From NCBI GenBank assembly GCA_036417435.1, contig CM070910.1, forward strand, positions 76,306,784 to 76,370,783: a stretch of DNA of 64,000 bases. The letters run 5' to 3'. A program made the translations under genes and the position numbers. Source of the stretch: Inia geoffrensis. Lineage: Eukaryota > Chordata > Mammalia > Artiodactyla > Iniidae. How positions within the stretch are numbered: the stretch's first letter is position 1; each line of letters begins with the position of its first letter. Below are positions 51,443-63,595 of this stretch, piece by piece. The notes beneath the pieces were generated by a model. That model saw only the letters and a list, made by a program, of their open reading frames with translations. It searched no databases and was not told the origin of the DNA.

Positions 51443-53179
51443 TTGGCCAAAAAGGGCGTATGCGTTTTTTCCTGAATATATTCAGGAAAAAACGCATACG
51501 CCCTTTTTGGCCAACCAAGCAAGCCTGCAATGGAAATCCACACTACAAGGAAGTCTCACTTCCCACCGATCAAAAGGGCCCTCCGAAAAAAATGTAAAAT
51601 CCAGAGAGGCAGGACAGGCCATGGAGAACCGGCAGCCTTGTTATGCTGATGGGCGGGATGTAAATTGCCAACAGCCACTCTGGAGAAGTGGATGGTGTTT
51701 CCTGGAACAAAGAAAAAACCAAGCTAGAGAGCCTAGGGCACTTCCACTTATGGTGCTATAGATTCGGAAAATTTAAATGAAAAAGACAGAGCCACACCAA
51801 AGTTTGGGGTTGCTCTGTGTTCGGGAACCTTGACTATGGTACAACTACAATAGCCCAGAAAGAGAAAACTGGATATAGAAGTTGTGGTACATCCCTACAA
51901 TGGAATAGCACTCAACAATGAAATCAATGGCCACAGACCAGTAGCAGCATAATGAGTGGATTTAGTTACGATGATTCTAAGTGAAATAAGTCACACAGAA
52001 AAAGAAACATCATAAGATATCACTAATACCGGGAATGGAAACACGACTACGCATGAACTGCATTGCAAAACACAGCAGAGTCTCACATTTACAAAAGAAA
52101 TTTATGCTTGCTTAAGGTCAAAGGAGAGTGGGGAGGCTGCATAAAACCAGAGATGGACATTAGGACAGATACCATTCCATAAGCCAAATATATATTAGAC
52201 AAGACCTACTCCTCGCTCAACCAAATCGACTCAACACCCCATATTCCATACCTAGGAATATACCTGACTGTGAAGAAACTTAAAACCCATACATTTATAG
52301 GTCTCCATAAGAAAATCCCTTGTGTACAGCAGCATACACACAGCAGTGTAAATAAGCTAAATCCCCTTATAAAAATAAATTTGAAAAAGAAAGCACAAGA
52401 ACTGTGAAATAGAGAGAAATTCTTAAATAAGTCCTTGAGGGCTTGCGAGAAATCTTGGATTTACCACCTCTACATCACCAGCTGTGGGAGACATAAGGCT
52501 GGACACTTGGGACTGATACTATTGGTGAGGGAATGCAGACCCTCTGAGGTAATGGTGCATGATTCCCATTCCACGGGTCCCAAATCTCCACGTTTAAGGG
52601 AGTTATCCTTCAGGTAAAATATGCATGGCAAACTCAGAATATGGTCCACGAAGTGATCAGGCAAAATTTCTAAAATTCATCGCCATTTCCCCCCCCCTGT
52701 TACTCGAGTTCGCTTTTCCAGATGCGATATTAACATTCTCCCCAATTCGAGAGTCAGTGCCTTTGACCTCTTGCTTGGCACAGTTTGCAATTTCTGTGGA
52801 AGATGAGCAGGAATAAGGAGAACCAATGATCGGCTAACTCGATGTGTTTGGACGGGCACATTGAACGATGATTTCCCTACAGGAAGAAGAATTCACCAAA
52901 GGCTCAGCGTGCCATGCCGGCACGAGATTAGGGCCTGAAGCAATTATTCGGGTTTGCGGTCAGCTCACAAGAAAGCAAGTTGAGAAAAGGAGATTTTTGG
53001 CACTGTAACTCACAATCCTGCGGAGTTCCAAATGACCCCTATCATCCAAAAATTTATTGAAGGAAGACTGTGAAGAGGACTTGAACACGACACAGAATTG
53101 CAGAAAACAGATATCAGGTGGTAGATAAGAATTGCTCTGAAATCGTAGGAAAAGAGGCAGCAGTTCGACAGTGATGCAC
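51443..53179 (+). repeat. Satellite unit 28, 1,737 bp, short form
   Basis: Perfect palindrome. First unit with the full marker set of the homogenised block: ccccatattccatacc, cacaagaactg, gggagttatcc, ccaattcgagag and gccggcacgag. A long C run near 52,688 adds a base. Confidence 0.95.
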
Positions 53180-54915
53180 TTGGCCAAAAAGGGCGTATGC
53201 GTTTTTTCCTGAATATATTCAGGAAAAAACGCATACGCCCTTTTTGGCCAACCAAGCAAGCCTGCAATGGAAATCCGCACTACAAGGAAGCCTCACTTCC
53301 CACCGATCAAAAGGGCCCTCCGAAAAAAATGTAAAATCCAGAGAGGCAGGACAGGCCATGGAGAACCGGCAGCCTTGTTATGCTGATGGGCGGGATGTAA
53401 ATTGCCAACAGCCACTCTGGAGAAGTGGATGGTGTTTCCTGGAACAAAGAAAAAACCAAGCTAGAGAGCCTAGGGCACTTCCACTTATGGTGCTATAGAT
53501 TCGGAAAATTTAAATGAAAAAGACAGAGCCACACCAAAGTTTGGGGCTGCTCTGTGTACGGGAACCTTGACTATGGTACAACTTCAATAGCCCAGAAAGA
53601 GAAAAATGGATATAGAAGTTGTGGTACATCCCTACAATGGAATAGCACTCAACAATGAAATCAATGGCCACAGACCAGTAGCAGCATAATGAGTGGATTT
53701 AGTTACGATGATTCTAAGTGAAATAAGTCACACAGAAAAAGAAACATCATAAGATATCACTAATACCGGGAATGGAAACACGACTACGCATGAACTGCAT
53801 TTCAAAACACAGCAGAGTCTCACATTTACAAAAGAAATTTATGCTTGCTTAAGGTCAAAGGAGAGTGGGGAGGCTGCATAAAACCAGAGATGGACATTAG
53901 GACAGATACCATTCCATAAGCCAAATATATATTAGACAAGACCTACTCCTCGCTCAACCAAATCGACTCAACACCCCATATTCCATACCTAGGAATATAC
54001 CTGACTGTGAAGAAACTTAAAACCCATACATTTATAGGTCTCCATAAGAAAATCACTTGTGTACAGCAGCATACACACAGCAGTGTAAATAAGCTAAATC
54101 CCCTTATAAAAATAAATTTGAAAAAGAAAGCACAAGAACTGTGAAATAGAGAGAAATTCTTAAATAAGTCCTTGAGGGCTTGCGAGAAATCTTGGATTTA
54201 CCACCTCTACATCACCAGCTGTGGGAGAGATAAGGCTGGACACTTGGGACTGATACTATTGGTGAGGGAATGCAGACCCTCTGAGGTAATGGTGCATGAT
54301 TCCCATTCCACGGGTCCCAAATCTCCACGTTTAAGGGAGTTATCCTTCAGCTAAAATATGCATGGAAAATCCAGAATATGGTCCACGAAGTGATCAGGCA
54401 AAATTTCTAAAATTCATCGCCATTTCGCCCCCCTGTTACTCGAGTTCGCCTTTCCAGATGCGATATTAACATTCTCCCCAATTCGAGAGTCAGTGCCTTT
54501 GACCTCTTGCTTGGCACAGTTTGCAATTTCTGTGGAAGATGAGCAGGAATAAGGAGAACCAATGAGCGGCTAACTCGATGTGTTTGGACGGGCACATTGA
54601 ACGATGATTTCCCTACAGGAAGAAGAATTCACCAAAGGCTCAGCGTGCCATGCCGGCACGAGATTAGGGCCTGAAGCAATTATTCGGGTTTGCGGTCAGC
54701 TCACAAGAAAGCGAGTTGAGAAAAGGAGATTTTTGGCACTGTAACTCACAATCCTGCGGAGTTCCAAATGACCCCTATCATCCAAAAATTTATTGAAGGA
54801 AGACTGTGAAGAGGACTTGAACACGACACAGAATTGCAGAAAACAGATACCAGGTGGTAGATAAGAATTGCTCTGAAATCGTAGGAAAAGAGGCAGCAGT
54901 TCGACAGTGATGCAC
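53180..54915 (+). repeat. Satellite unit 29, 1,736 bp, homogenised block
   Basis: Perfect palindrome. Carries gaaaatccag (54,363) and cagatacc (54,843), shared only with units 30 and 31. Confidence 0.96.
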
Positions 54916-56651
54916 TTGGCCAAAAAGGGCGTATGCGTTTTTTCCTGAATATATTCAGGAAAAAACGCATACGCCCTTTTTGGCCAACCAAGCAAGCCTG
55001 CAATGGAAATCCGCACTACAAGGAAGTCTCACTTCCCACCGATCAAAAGGGCCCTCCGAAAAAAATGTAAAATCCAGAGAGGCAGGACAGGCCATGGAGA
55101 ACCGGCAGCCTTGTTATGCTGATGGGCGGGATGTAAATTGCCAACAGCCACTCTGGAGAAGTGGATGGTGTTTCCTGGAACAAAGAAAAAACCAAGCTAG
55201 AGAGCCTAGGGCACTTCCACTTATGGTGCTATAGATTCGGAAAATTTAAATGAAAAAGACAGAGCCACACCAAAGTTTGGGGCTGCTCTGTGTACGGGAA
55301 CCTTGACTATGGTACAACTTCAATAGCCCAGAAAGAGAAAAATGGATATAGAAGTTGTGGTACATCCCTACAATGGAATAGCACTCAACAATGAAATCAA
55401 TGGCCACAGACCAGTAGCAGCATAATGAGTGGATTTAGTTACGATGATTCTAAGTGAAATAAGTCACACAGAAAAAGAAACATCATAAGATATCACTAAT
55501 ACCGGGAATGGAAACACGACTACGCATGAACTGCATTTCAAAACACAGCAGAGTCTCACATTTACAAAAGAAATTTATGCTTGCTTAAGGTCAAAGGAGA
55601 GTGGGGAGGCTGCATAAAACCAGAGATGGACATTAGGACAGATACCATTCCATAAGCCAAATATATATTAGACAAGACCTACTCCTCGCTCAACCAAATC
55701 GACTCAACACCCCATATTCCATACCTAGGAATATACCTGACTGTGAAGAAACTTAAAACCCATACATTTATAGGTCTCCATAAGAAAATCACTTGTGTAC
55801 AGCAGCATACACACAGCAGTGTAAATAAGCTAAATCCCCTTATAAAAATAAATTTGAAAAAGAAAGCACAAGAACTGTGAAATAGAGAGAAATTCTTAAA
55901 TAAGTCCTTGAGGGCTTGCGAGAAATCTTGGATTTACCACCTCTACATCACCAGCTGTGGGAGAGATAAGGCTGGACACTTGGGACTGATACTATTGGTG
56001 ACGGAATGCAGACCCTCTGAGGTAATGGTGCATGATTCCCATTCCACGGGTCCCAAATCTCCACGTTTAAGGGAGTTATCCTTCAGCTAAAATATGCATG
56101 GAAAATCCAGAATATGGTCCACGAAGTGATCAGGCAAAATTTCTAAAATTCATCGCCATTTCGCCCCCCTGTTACTCGAGTTCGCCTTTCCAGATGCGAT
56201 ATTAACATTCTCCCCAATTCGAGAGTCAGTGCCTTTGACCTCTTGCTTGGCACAGTTTGCAATTTCTGTGGAAGATGAGCAGGAATAAGGAGAACCAATG
56301 AGCGGCTAACTCGATGTGTTTGGACGGGCACATTGAACGATGATTTCCCTACAGGAAGAAGAATTCACCAAAGGCTCAGCGTGCCATGCCGGCACGAGAT
56401 TAGGGCCTGAAGCAATTATTCGGGTTTGCGGTCAGCTCACAAGAAAGCGAGTTGAGAAAAGGAGATTTTTGGCACTGTAACTCACAATCCTGCGGAGTTC
56501 CAAATGACCCCTATCATCCAAAAATTTATTGAAGGAAGACTGTGAAGAGGACTTGAACACGACACAGAATTGCAGAAAACAGATACCAGGTGGTAGATAA
56601 GAATTGCTCTGAAATCGTAGGAAAAGAGGCAGCAGTTCGACAGTGATGCAC
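54916..56651 (+). repeat. Satellite unit 30, 1,736 bp, homogenised block
   Basis: Perfect palindrome. Shares ttggtgacgg (about 55,994) only with unit 31. I saw no difference between units 30 and 31 in the stretches I compared. Confidence 0.96.
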
Positions 56652-58387
56652 TTGGCCAAAAAGGGCGTATGCGTTTTTTCCTGAATATATTCAGGAAAAA
56701 ACGCATACGCCCTTTTTGGCCAACCAAGCAAGCCTGCAATGGAAATCCGCACTACAAGGAAGTCTCACTTCCCACCGATCAAAAGGGCCCTCCGAAAAAA
56801 ATGTAAAATCCAGAGAGGCAGGACAGGCCATGGAGAACCGGCAGCCTTGTTATGCTGATGGGCGGGATGTAAATTGCCAACAGCCACTCTGGAGAAGTGG
56901 ATGGTGTTTCCTGGAACAAAGAAAAAACCAAGCTAGAGAGCCTAGGGCACTTCCACTTATGGTGCTATAGATTCGGAAAATTTAAATGAAAAAGACAGAG
57001 CCACACCAAAGTTTGGGGCTGCTCTGTGTACGGGAACCTTGACTATGGTACAACTTCAATAGCCCAGAAAGAGAAAAATGGATATAGAAGTTGTGGTACA
57101 TCCCTACAATGGAATAGCACTCAACAATGAAATCAATGGCCACAGACCAGTAGCAGCATAATGAGTGGATTTAGTTACGATGATTCTAAGTGAAATAAGT
57201 CACACAGAAAAAGAAACATCATAAGATATCACTAATACCGGGAATGGAAACACGACTACGCATGAACTGCATTTCAAAACACAGCAGAGTCTCACATTTA
57301 CAAAAGAAATTTATGCTTGCTTAAGGTCAAAGGAGAGTGGGGAGGCTGCATAAAACCAGAGATGGACATTAGGACAGATACCATTCCATAAGCCAAATAT
57401 ATATTAGACAAGACCTACTCCTCGCTCAACCAAATCGACTCAACACCCCATATTCCATACCTAGGAATATACCTGACTGTGAAGAAACTTAAAACCCATA
57501 CATTTATAGGTCTCCATAAGAAAATCACTTGTGTACAGCAGCATACACACAGCAGTGTAAATAAGCTAAATCCCCTTATAAAAATAAATTTGAAAAAGAA
57601 AGCACAAGAACTGTGAAATAGAGAGAAATTCTTAAATAAGTCCTTGAGGGCTTGCGAGAAATCTTGGATTTACCACCTCTACATCACCAGCTGTGGGAGA
57701 GATAAGGCTGGACACTTGGGACTGATACTATTGGTGACGGAATGCAGACCCTCTGAGGTAATGGTGCATGATTCCCATTCCACGGGTCCCAAATCTCCAC
57801 GTTTAAGGGAGTTATCCTTCAGCTAAAATATGCATGGAAAATCCAGAATATGGTCCACGAAGTGATCAGGCAAAATTTCTAAAATTCATCGCCATTTCGC
57901 CCCCCTGTTACTCGAGTTCGCCTTTCCAGATGCGATATTAACATTCTCCCCAATTCGAGAGTCAGTGCCTTTGACCTCTTGCTTGGCACAGTTTGCAATT
58001 TCTGTGGAAGATGAGCAGGAATAAGGAGAACCAATGAGCGGCTAACTCGATGTGTTTGGACGGGCACATTGAACGATGATTTCCCTACAGGAAGAAGAAT
58101 TCACCAAAGGCTCAGCGTGCCATGCCGGCACGAGATTAGGGCCTGAAGCAATTATTCGGGTTTGCGGTCAGCTCACAAGAAAGCGAGTTGAGAAAAGGAG
58201 ATTTTTGGCACTGTAACTCACAATCCTGCGGAGTTCCAAATGACCCCTATCATCCAAAAATTTATTGAAGGAAGACTGTGAAGAGGACTTGAACACGACA
58301 CAGAATTGCAGAAAACAGATACCAGGTGGTAGATAAGAATTGCTCTGAAATCGTAGGAAAAGAGGCAGCAGTTCGACAGTGATGCAC
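56652..58387 (+). repeat. Satellite unit 31, 1,736 bp, homogenised block
   Basis: Twin of unit 30 (ttggtgacgg near 57,734, cagatacc near 58,315). Likely the newest duplication in the window. Confidence 0.96.
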
Positions 58388-60123
58388 TTGGCCAAAAAGG
58401 GCGTATGCGTTTTTTCCTGAATATATTCAGGAAAAAACGCATACGCCCTTTTTGGCCAACCAAGCAAGCCTGCAATGGAAATCCGCACTACAAGGAAGTC
58501 TCACTTCCCACCGATCAAAAGGGCCCTCCGAAAAAAATGTAAAATCCAGAGACGCAGGACAGGCCATGGAGAACCGGCAGCCTTGTTATGCTGATGGGCG
58601 GGATGTAAATTGCCAACAGCCACTCTGGAGAAGTGGATGGTGTTTCCTGGAACAAAGAAAAAACCAAGCTAGAGAGCCTAGGGCACTTCCACTTATGGTG
58701 CTATAGATTCGGAAAATTTAAATGAAAAAGACAAAGCCACACCAAAGTTTGGGGCTGCTCTGTGTACGGGAAACTTGACTATGGTACAACTTCAATAGCC
58801 CAGAAAGAGAAAAATGGATATAGAAGTTGTGGTACATCCCTACAATGGAATAGCACTCAACAATGAAATCAATGGCCACAGACCAGTAGCAGCATAATGA
58901 GTGGATTTAGTTACGATGATTCTAAGTGAAATAAGTCACACAGAAAAAGAAACATCATAAGATATCACTAATACCGGGAATGGAAACACGACTACGCATG
59001 AACTGCATTTCAAAACACAGCAGAGTCTCACATTTACAAAAGAAATTTATGCTTGCTTAAGGTCAAAGGAGAGTGGGGAGGCTGCATAAAACCAGAGATG
59101 GACATTAGGACAGATACCATTCCATAAGCCAAATATATATTAGACAAGACCTACTCCTCGCTCAACCAAATCGACTCAACACCCCATATTCCATACCTAG
59201 GAATATACCTGACTGTGAAGAAACTTAAAACCCATTCATTTATAGGTCTCCATAAGAAAATCACTTGTGTACAGCAGCATACACACAGCAGTGTAAATAA
59301 GCTAAATCCCCTTATAAAAATAAATTTGAAAAAGAAAGCACAAGAACTGTGAAATAGAGAGAAATTCTTAAATAAGTCCTTGAGGGCTTGCGAGAAATCT
59401 TGGATTTACCACCTCTACATCACCAGCTGTGGGAGAGATAAGGCTGGACACTTGGGACTGATACTATTGGTGAGGGAATGCAGACCCTCTGAGGTAATGG
59501 TGCATGATTCCCATTCCACGGGTCCCAAATCTCCACGTTTAAGGGAGTTATCCTTCAGCTAAAATATGCATGGAAAACCCAGAATATGGTCCACGAAGTG
59601 ATCAGGCAAAATTTCTAAAATTCATCGCCATTTCGCCCCCCTGTTACTCGAGTTCGCCTTTCCAGATGCGATATTAACATTCTCCCCAATTCGAGAGTCA
59701 GTGCCTTTGACCTCTTGCTTGGTACAGTTTGCAATTTCTGTGGAAGATGAGCAGGAATAAGGAGAACCAATGAGCGGCTAACTCGATGTGTCTGGACGGG
59801 CACATTGAACGATGATTTCCCTACAGGAAGAAGAATTCACCAAAGGCTCAGCGTGCCATGCCGGCACGAGATTAGGGCCTGAAGCAATTATTCGGGTTTG
59901 CGGTCAGCTCACAAGAAAGCGAGTTGAGAAAAGGAGATTTTTGGCACTGTAACTCACAATCCTGCGGAGTTCCAAATGACCCCTATCATCCAAAAATTTA
60001 TTGAAGGAAGACTGTGAAGAGGACTTGAACACGACACAGAATTGCAGAAAACAGATATCAGGTGGTAGATAAGAATTGCTCTGAAATCGTAGGAAAAGAG
60101 GCAGCATTTCGACAGTGATGCAC
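58388..60123 (+). repeat. Satellite unit 32, 1,736 bp, homogenised block
   Basis: Perfect palindrome. Private changes: agagacgcagg (58,549), acaaagccac (58,731), gggaaacttg (58,768) and cccattcatt (59,231). Confidence 0.96.
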
Positions 60124-61859
60124 TTGGCCAAAAAGGGCGTATGCGTTTTTTCCTGAATATATTCAGGAAAAAACGCATACGCCCTTTTTGGCCAACCAAG
60201 CAAGCCTGCAATGGAAATCCGCACTACAAGGAAGTCTCACTTCTCACCGATCAAAAGGGCCCTCCGAAAAAAATGTAAAATCCAGAGAGGCAGGACAGGC
60301 CATGGAGAACCGGCAGCCTTGTTATGCTGATGGGCGGGATGTAAATTGCCAACAGCCACTCTGGAGAAGTGGATGGTGTTTTCTGGAACAAAGAAAAAAC
60401 CAAGCTAGAGAGCCTAGGGCACTTCCACTTATGGTGCTATAGATTCGGAAAATTTAAATGAAAAAGACAGAGCCACACCAAAGTTTGGGGCTGCTCTGTG
60501 TACGGGAACCTTGACTATGGTACAACTTCAATAGCCCAGAAAGAGAAAAATGGATATAGAAGTTGTGGAACATCCCTACAATGGAATATCACTCAACAAT
60601 GAAATCAATGGCCACAGACCAGTAGCAGCATAATGAGTGGATTTAGTTACGATGATTCTAAGTGAAATAAGTCACACAGAAAAAGAAACATCATAAGATA
60701 TCACTAATACCGGGAATGGAAACACGACTACGCATGAACTGCATTTCAAAACACAGCAGAGTCTCACATTTACAAAAGAAATTTATGCTTGCTTAAGGTC
60801 AAAGGAGAGTGGGGAGGCTGCATAAAACCAGAGATTGACATTAGGACAGATACCATTCCATAAGACAAATATATATTAGACAAGACCTACTCCTCGCTCA
60901 ACCAAATCGACTCAACAACCCATATTCCATACCTAGGAATATACCTGACTGTGAAGAAACTTAAAACCCATACATTTATAGGTCTCCATAAGAAAATCAC
61001 TTGTGTACAGCAGCATACACACAGCAGTGTAAATAAGCTAAATCCCCTTATAAAAATAAATTTGAAAAAGAAAGCACAAGAACTGTGAAATAGAGAGAAA
61101 TTCTTAAATAAGTCCTTGAGAGCTTGCGAGAAATCTTGGATTTACCACCTCTACATCACCAGCTGTGGGAGAGATAAGGCTGGACAATTGGGACTGATAC
61201 TATTGGTGAGGGAATGCAGACCCTCTGAGGTAATGGTGCATGATTCCCATTCCACGGGTCCCAAATCTCCACGTTTAAGGGAGTTATCCTTCAGCTAAAA
61301 TATGCATGGAAAACCCAGAATATGGTCCACGAAGTGATCAGGCAAAATTTCTAAAATTCATCGCCATTTCCCCCCCCCGTTACTCGAGTTTGCCTTTCCA
61401 GATGCGATATTAACATTCTCCCCAATTCGAGAGTCAGTGCCTTTGACCTCTTGCTTGGCACAGTTTGCAATTTCTGTGGAAGATGAGCAGGAATAAGGAG
61501 AACCAATGAGCGGCTAACTCGATGTGTTTGGACGGGCACATTGAACGATGATTTCCCTACAGGAAGAAGAATTCACCAAAGGCTCAGCGTGCCATGCCGG
61601 CACGAGATTAGGGCCTGAAGCAATTATTCGGGTTTGCGGTCAGCTCACAAGAAAGCGAGTTGAGAAAAGGAGATTTTTGGCACTGTAACTCACAATCCTG
61701 CGGAGTTCCAAATGACCCCTATCATCCAAAAATTTATTGAAGGAAGACTGTGAAGAGGACTTGAACACGACACAGAATTGCAGAAAACAGATATCAGGTG
61801 GTAGATAAGAATTGCTCTGAAATCGTAGGAAAAGAGGCAGCAGTTCGACAGTGATGCAC
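60124..61859 (+). repeat. Satellite unit 33, 1,736 bp, homogenised block
   Basis: Perfect palindrome. Shares the ataagacaaatat variant with unit 34. The C run near 61,370 is longer than in its neighbours. Confidence 0.96.
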
Positions 61860-61931
61860 TTGGCCAAAAAGGGCGTATGCGTTTTTTCCTGAATATATTC
61901 AGGAAAAAACGCATACGCCCTTTTTGGCCAA
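61860..61931. repeat. Perfect 72-bp palindrome (reference copy)
   Basis: Left arm starts ttggccaaaaagggcgtatg and continues gcgttttttcctgaata; the right arm is its exact reverse complement, with no spacer at the centre. The same perfect palindrome opens units 4, 22, 24 and 28-35 (11 copies). Single-mismatch versions open units 14, 20, 26 and 27. The next bases outward do not pair. Such a perfect inverted repeat can form a hairpin or cruciform. Confidence 0.97.
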
Positions 61932-61954
61932 CCAAGCAAGCCTGCAATGGAAAT

Positions 61955-62812
61955 CCGCACTACAAGGAAGTCTCACTTCCCACCGATCAAAAGGGCCCTC
62001 CGAAAAAAATGTAAAATCCAGAGAGGCAGGACAGGCCATGGAGAACCGGCAGCCTTGTTATGCTGATGGGCGGGATGTAAATTGCCAACAGCCACTCTGG
62101 AGAAGTGGATGGTGTTTCCTGGAACAAAGAAAAAACCAAGCTAGAGAGCCTAGGGCACTTCCACTTATGGTGCTATAGATTCGGAAAATTTAAATGAAAA
62201 AGACAGAGCCACACCAAAGTTTGGGGCTGCTCTGTGTACGGGAACCTTGACTATGGTACAATTTCAATAGCCCAGAAAGAGAAAAATGGATATAGAAGTT
62301 GTGGTACATCCCTACAATGGAATATCACTCAACAATGAAATCAATGGCCACAGACCAGTAGCAGCATAATGAGTGGATTTAGTTACGATGATTCTAAGTG
62401 AAATAAGTCACACAGAAAAAGAAACATCATAAGATATCACTAATACCGGGAATGGAAACACGACTACGCATGAACTGCATTTCAAAACACAGCAGAGTCT
62501 CACATTTACAAAAGAAATTTATGCTTGCTTAAGGTCAAAGGAGAGTGGGGAGGCTGCATAAAACCAGAGATTGACATTAGGACAGATACCATTCCATAAG
62601 ACAAATATATATTAGACAAGACCTACTCCTCGCTCAACCAAATCGACTCAACACCCCATATTCCATACCTAGGAATATACCTGACTGTGAAGAAACTTAA
62701 AACCCATACATTTATAGGTCTCCATAAGAAAATCACTTGTGTACAGCAGCATACACACAGCAGTGTAAATAAGCTAAATCCCCTTATAAAAATAAATTTG
62801 AAAAAGAAAGCA
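61955..62812 (+). mobile_element. L1-derived half of the monomer (reference copy)
   Basis: Collinear with an L1 3' end on +: aaggaagtctcacttcccac (ORF2 block usually reading atcacctcacac), gggatgtaaattgccaacag, cagccactctggagaagtgg, tggatatagaagttgtgg, acaatggaatatcactcaac, agtgaaataagtcacacag, ggagagtggggaggctgcat, agacaagacctactcc, tcacttgtgtacagcagc and finally a degenerate A-rich tail (ataaaaataaatttgaaaaa). The same order is seen in the island L1 at 15,051-15,790, which is far closer to ordinary L1. Every full unit carries this segment at phase ~95-950. Confidence 0.88.
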
Positions 62813-63595
62813 CAAGAACTGTGAAATAGAGAGAAATTCTTAAATAAGTCCTTGAGGGCTTGCGAGAAATCTTGGATTTACCACCTCTACATTACGAGCT
62901 GTGGGAGAGATAAGGCTGGACACTTGGGACTGATACTATTGGTGAGGGAATGCAGACCCTCTGAGGTAATGGTGCATGATTCCCATTCCACGGGTCCCAA
63001 ATCTCCACGTTTAAGGGAGTTATCCTTCAGCTAAAATATGCATGGAAAACCCAGAATATGGTCCACGAAGTGATCAGGCAAAGTTTCTAAAATTCATCGC
63101 CATTTTCCCCCCGTGTTACTCGAGTTCGCCTTTCCAGATGCGATATTAACATTCTCCCCAATTCGAGAGTCAATGCCTTTGACCTCTTGCTTGGCACAGT
63201 TTGCAATTTCTGTGGAAGATGAGCAGGAATAAGGAGAACCAATGAGCGGCTAACTCGATGTGTTTGGACGGGCACATTGAACGATGATTTCCCTACAGGA
63301 AGAAGAATTCACCAAAGGCTCAGCGTGCCATGCCGGCACGAGATTAGGGCCTGAAGCAATTATTCGGGTTTGCGGTCAGCTCACAAGAAAGCGAGTTGAG
63401 AAAAGGAGATTTTTGGCACTGTAACTCACAATCCTGCGGAGTTCCAAATGACCCCTATCATCCAAAAATTTATTGAAGGAAGACTGTGAAGAGGACTTGA
63501 ACACGACACAGAATTGCAGAAAACAGATATCAGGTGGTAGATAAGAATTGCTCTGAAATCGTAGCAAAAGAGGCAGCAGTTCGACAGTGATGCAC
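62813..63595. repeat. Non-L1 half of the monomer (reference copy), origin unknown
   Basis: About 780 bp that I cannot assign to a known element. Conserved landmarks: ctcgag (XhoI) at 63,120, gaattc (EcoRI) at 63,305, aaccaatgagcg near 63,237, atcgccatttt near 63,097, a C run of variable length after it, and the 10-bp length polymorphism near 62,941. It ends at the left arm of the next palindrome. Confidence 0.8.

Larger units (their letters stand above)
61860..63595 (+). repeat. Satellite unit 34, 1,736 bp, reference monomer
   Basis: Complete unit used here as reference: palindrome at 61,860-61,931, L1-derived part at about 61,955-62,812, non-L1 half to 63,595. Few private changes (for example cattacgagctg at 62,891). 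Confidence 0.96.

Noticed and set aside
61860..63595. CENP-B box as evidence of a centromere
   Set aside because: Looked for ttcg....a..cggg on both strands. Near strings such as ttcgggtttgcgg lack the required A and CGGG spacing, so none is supported.
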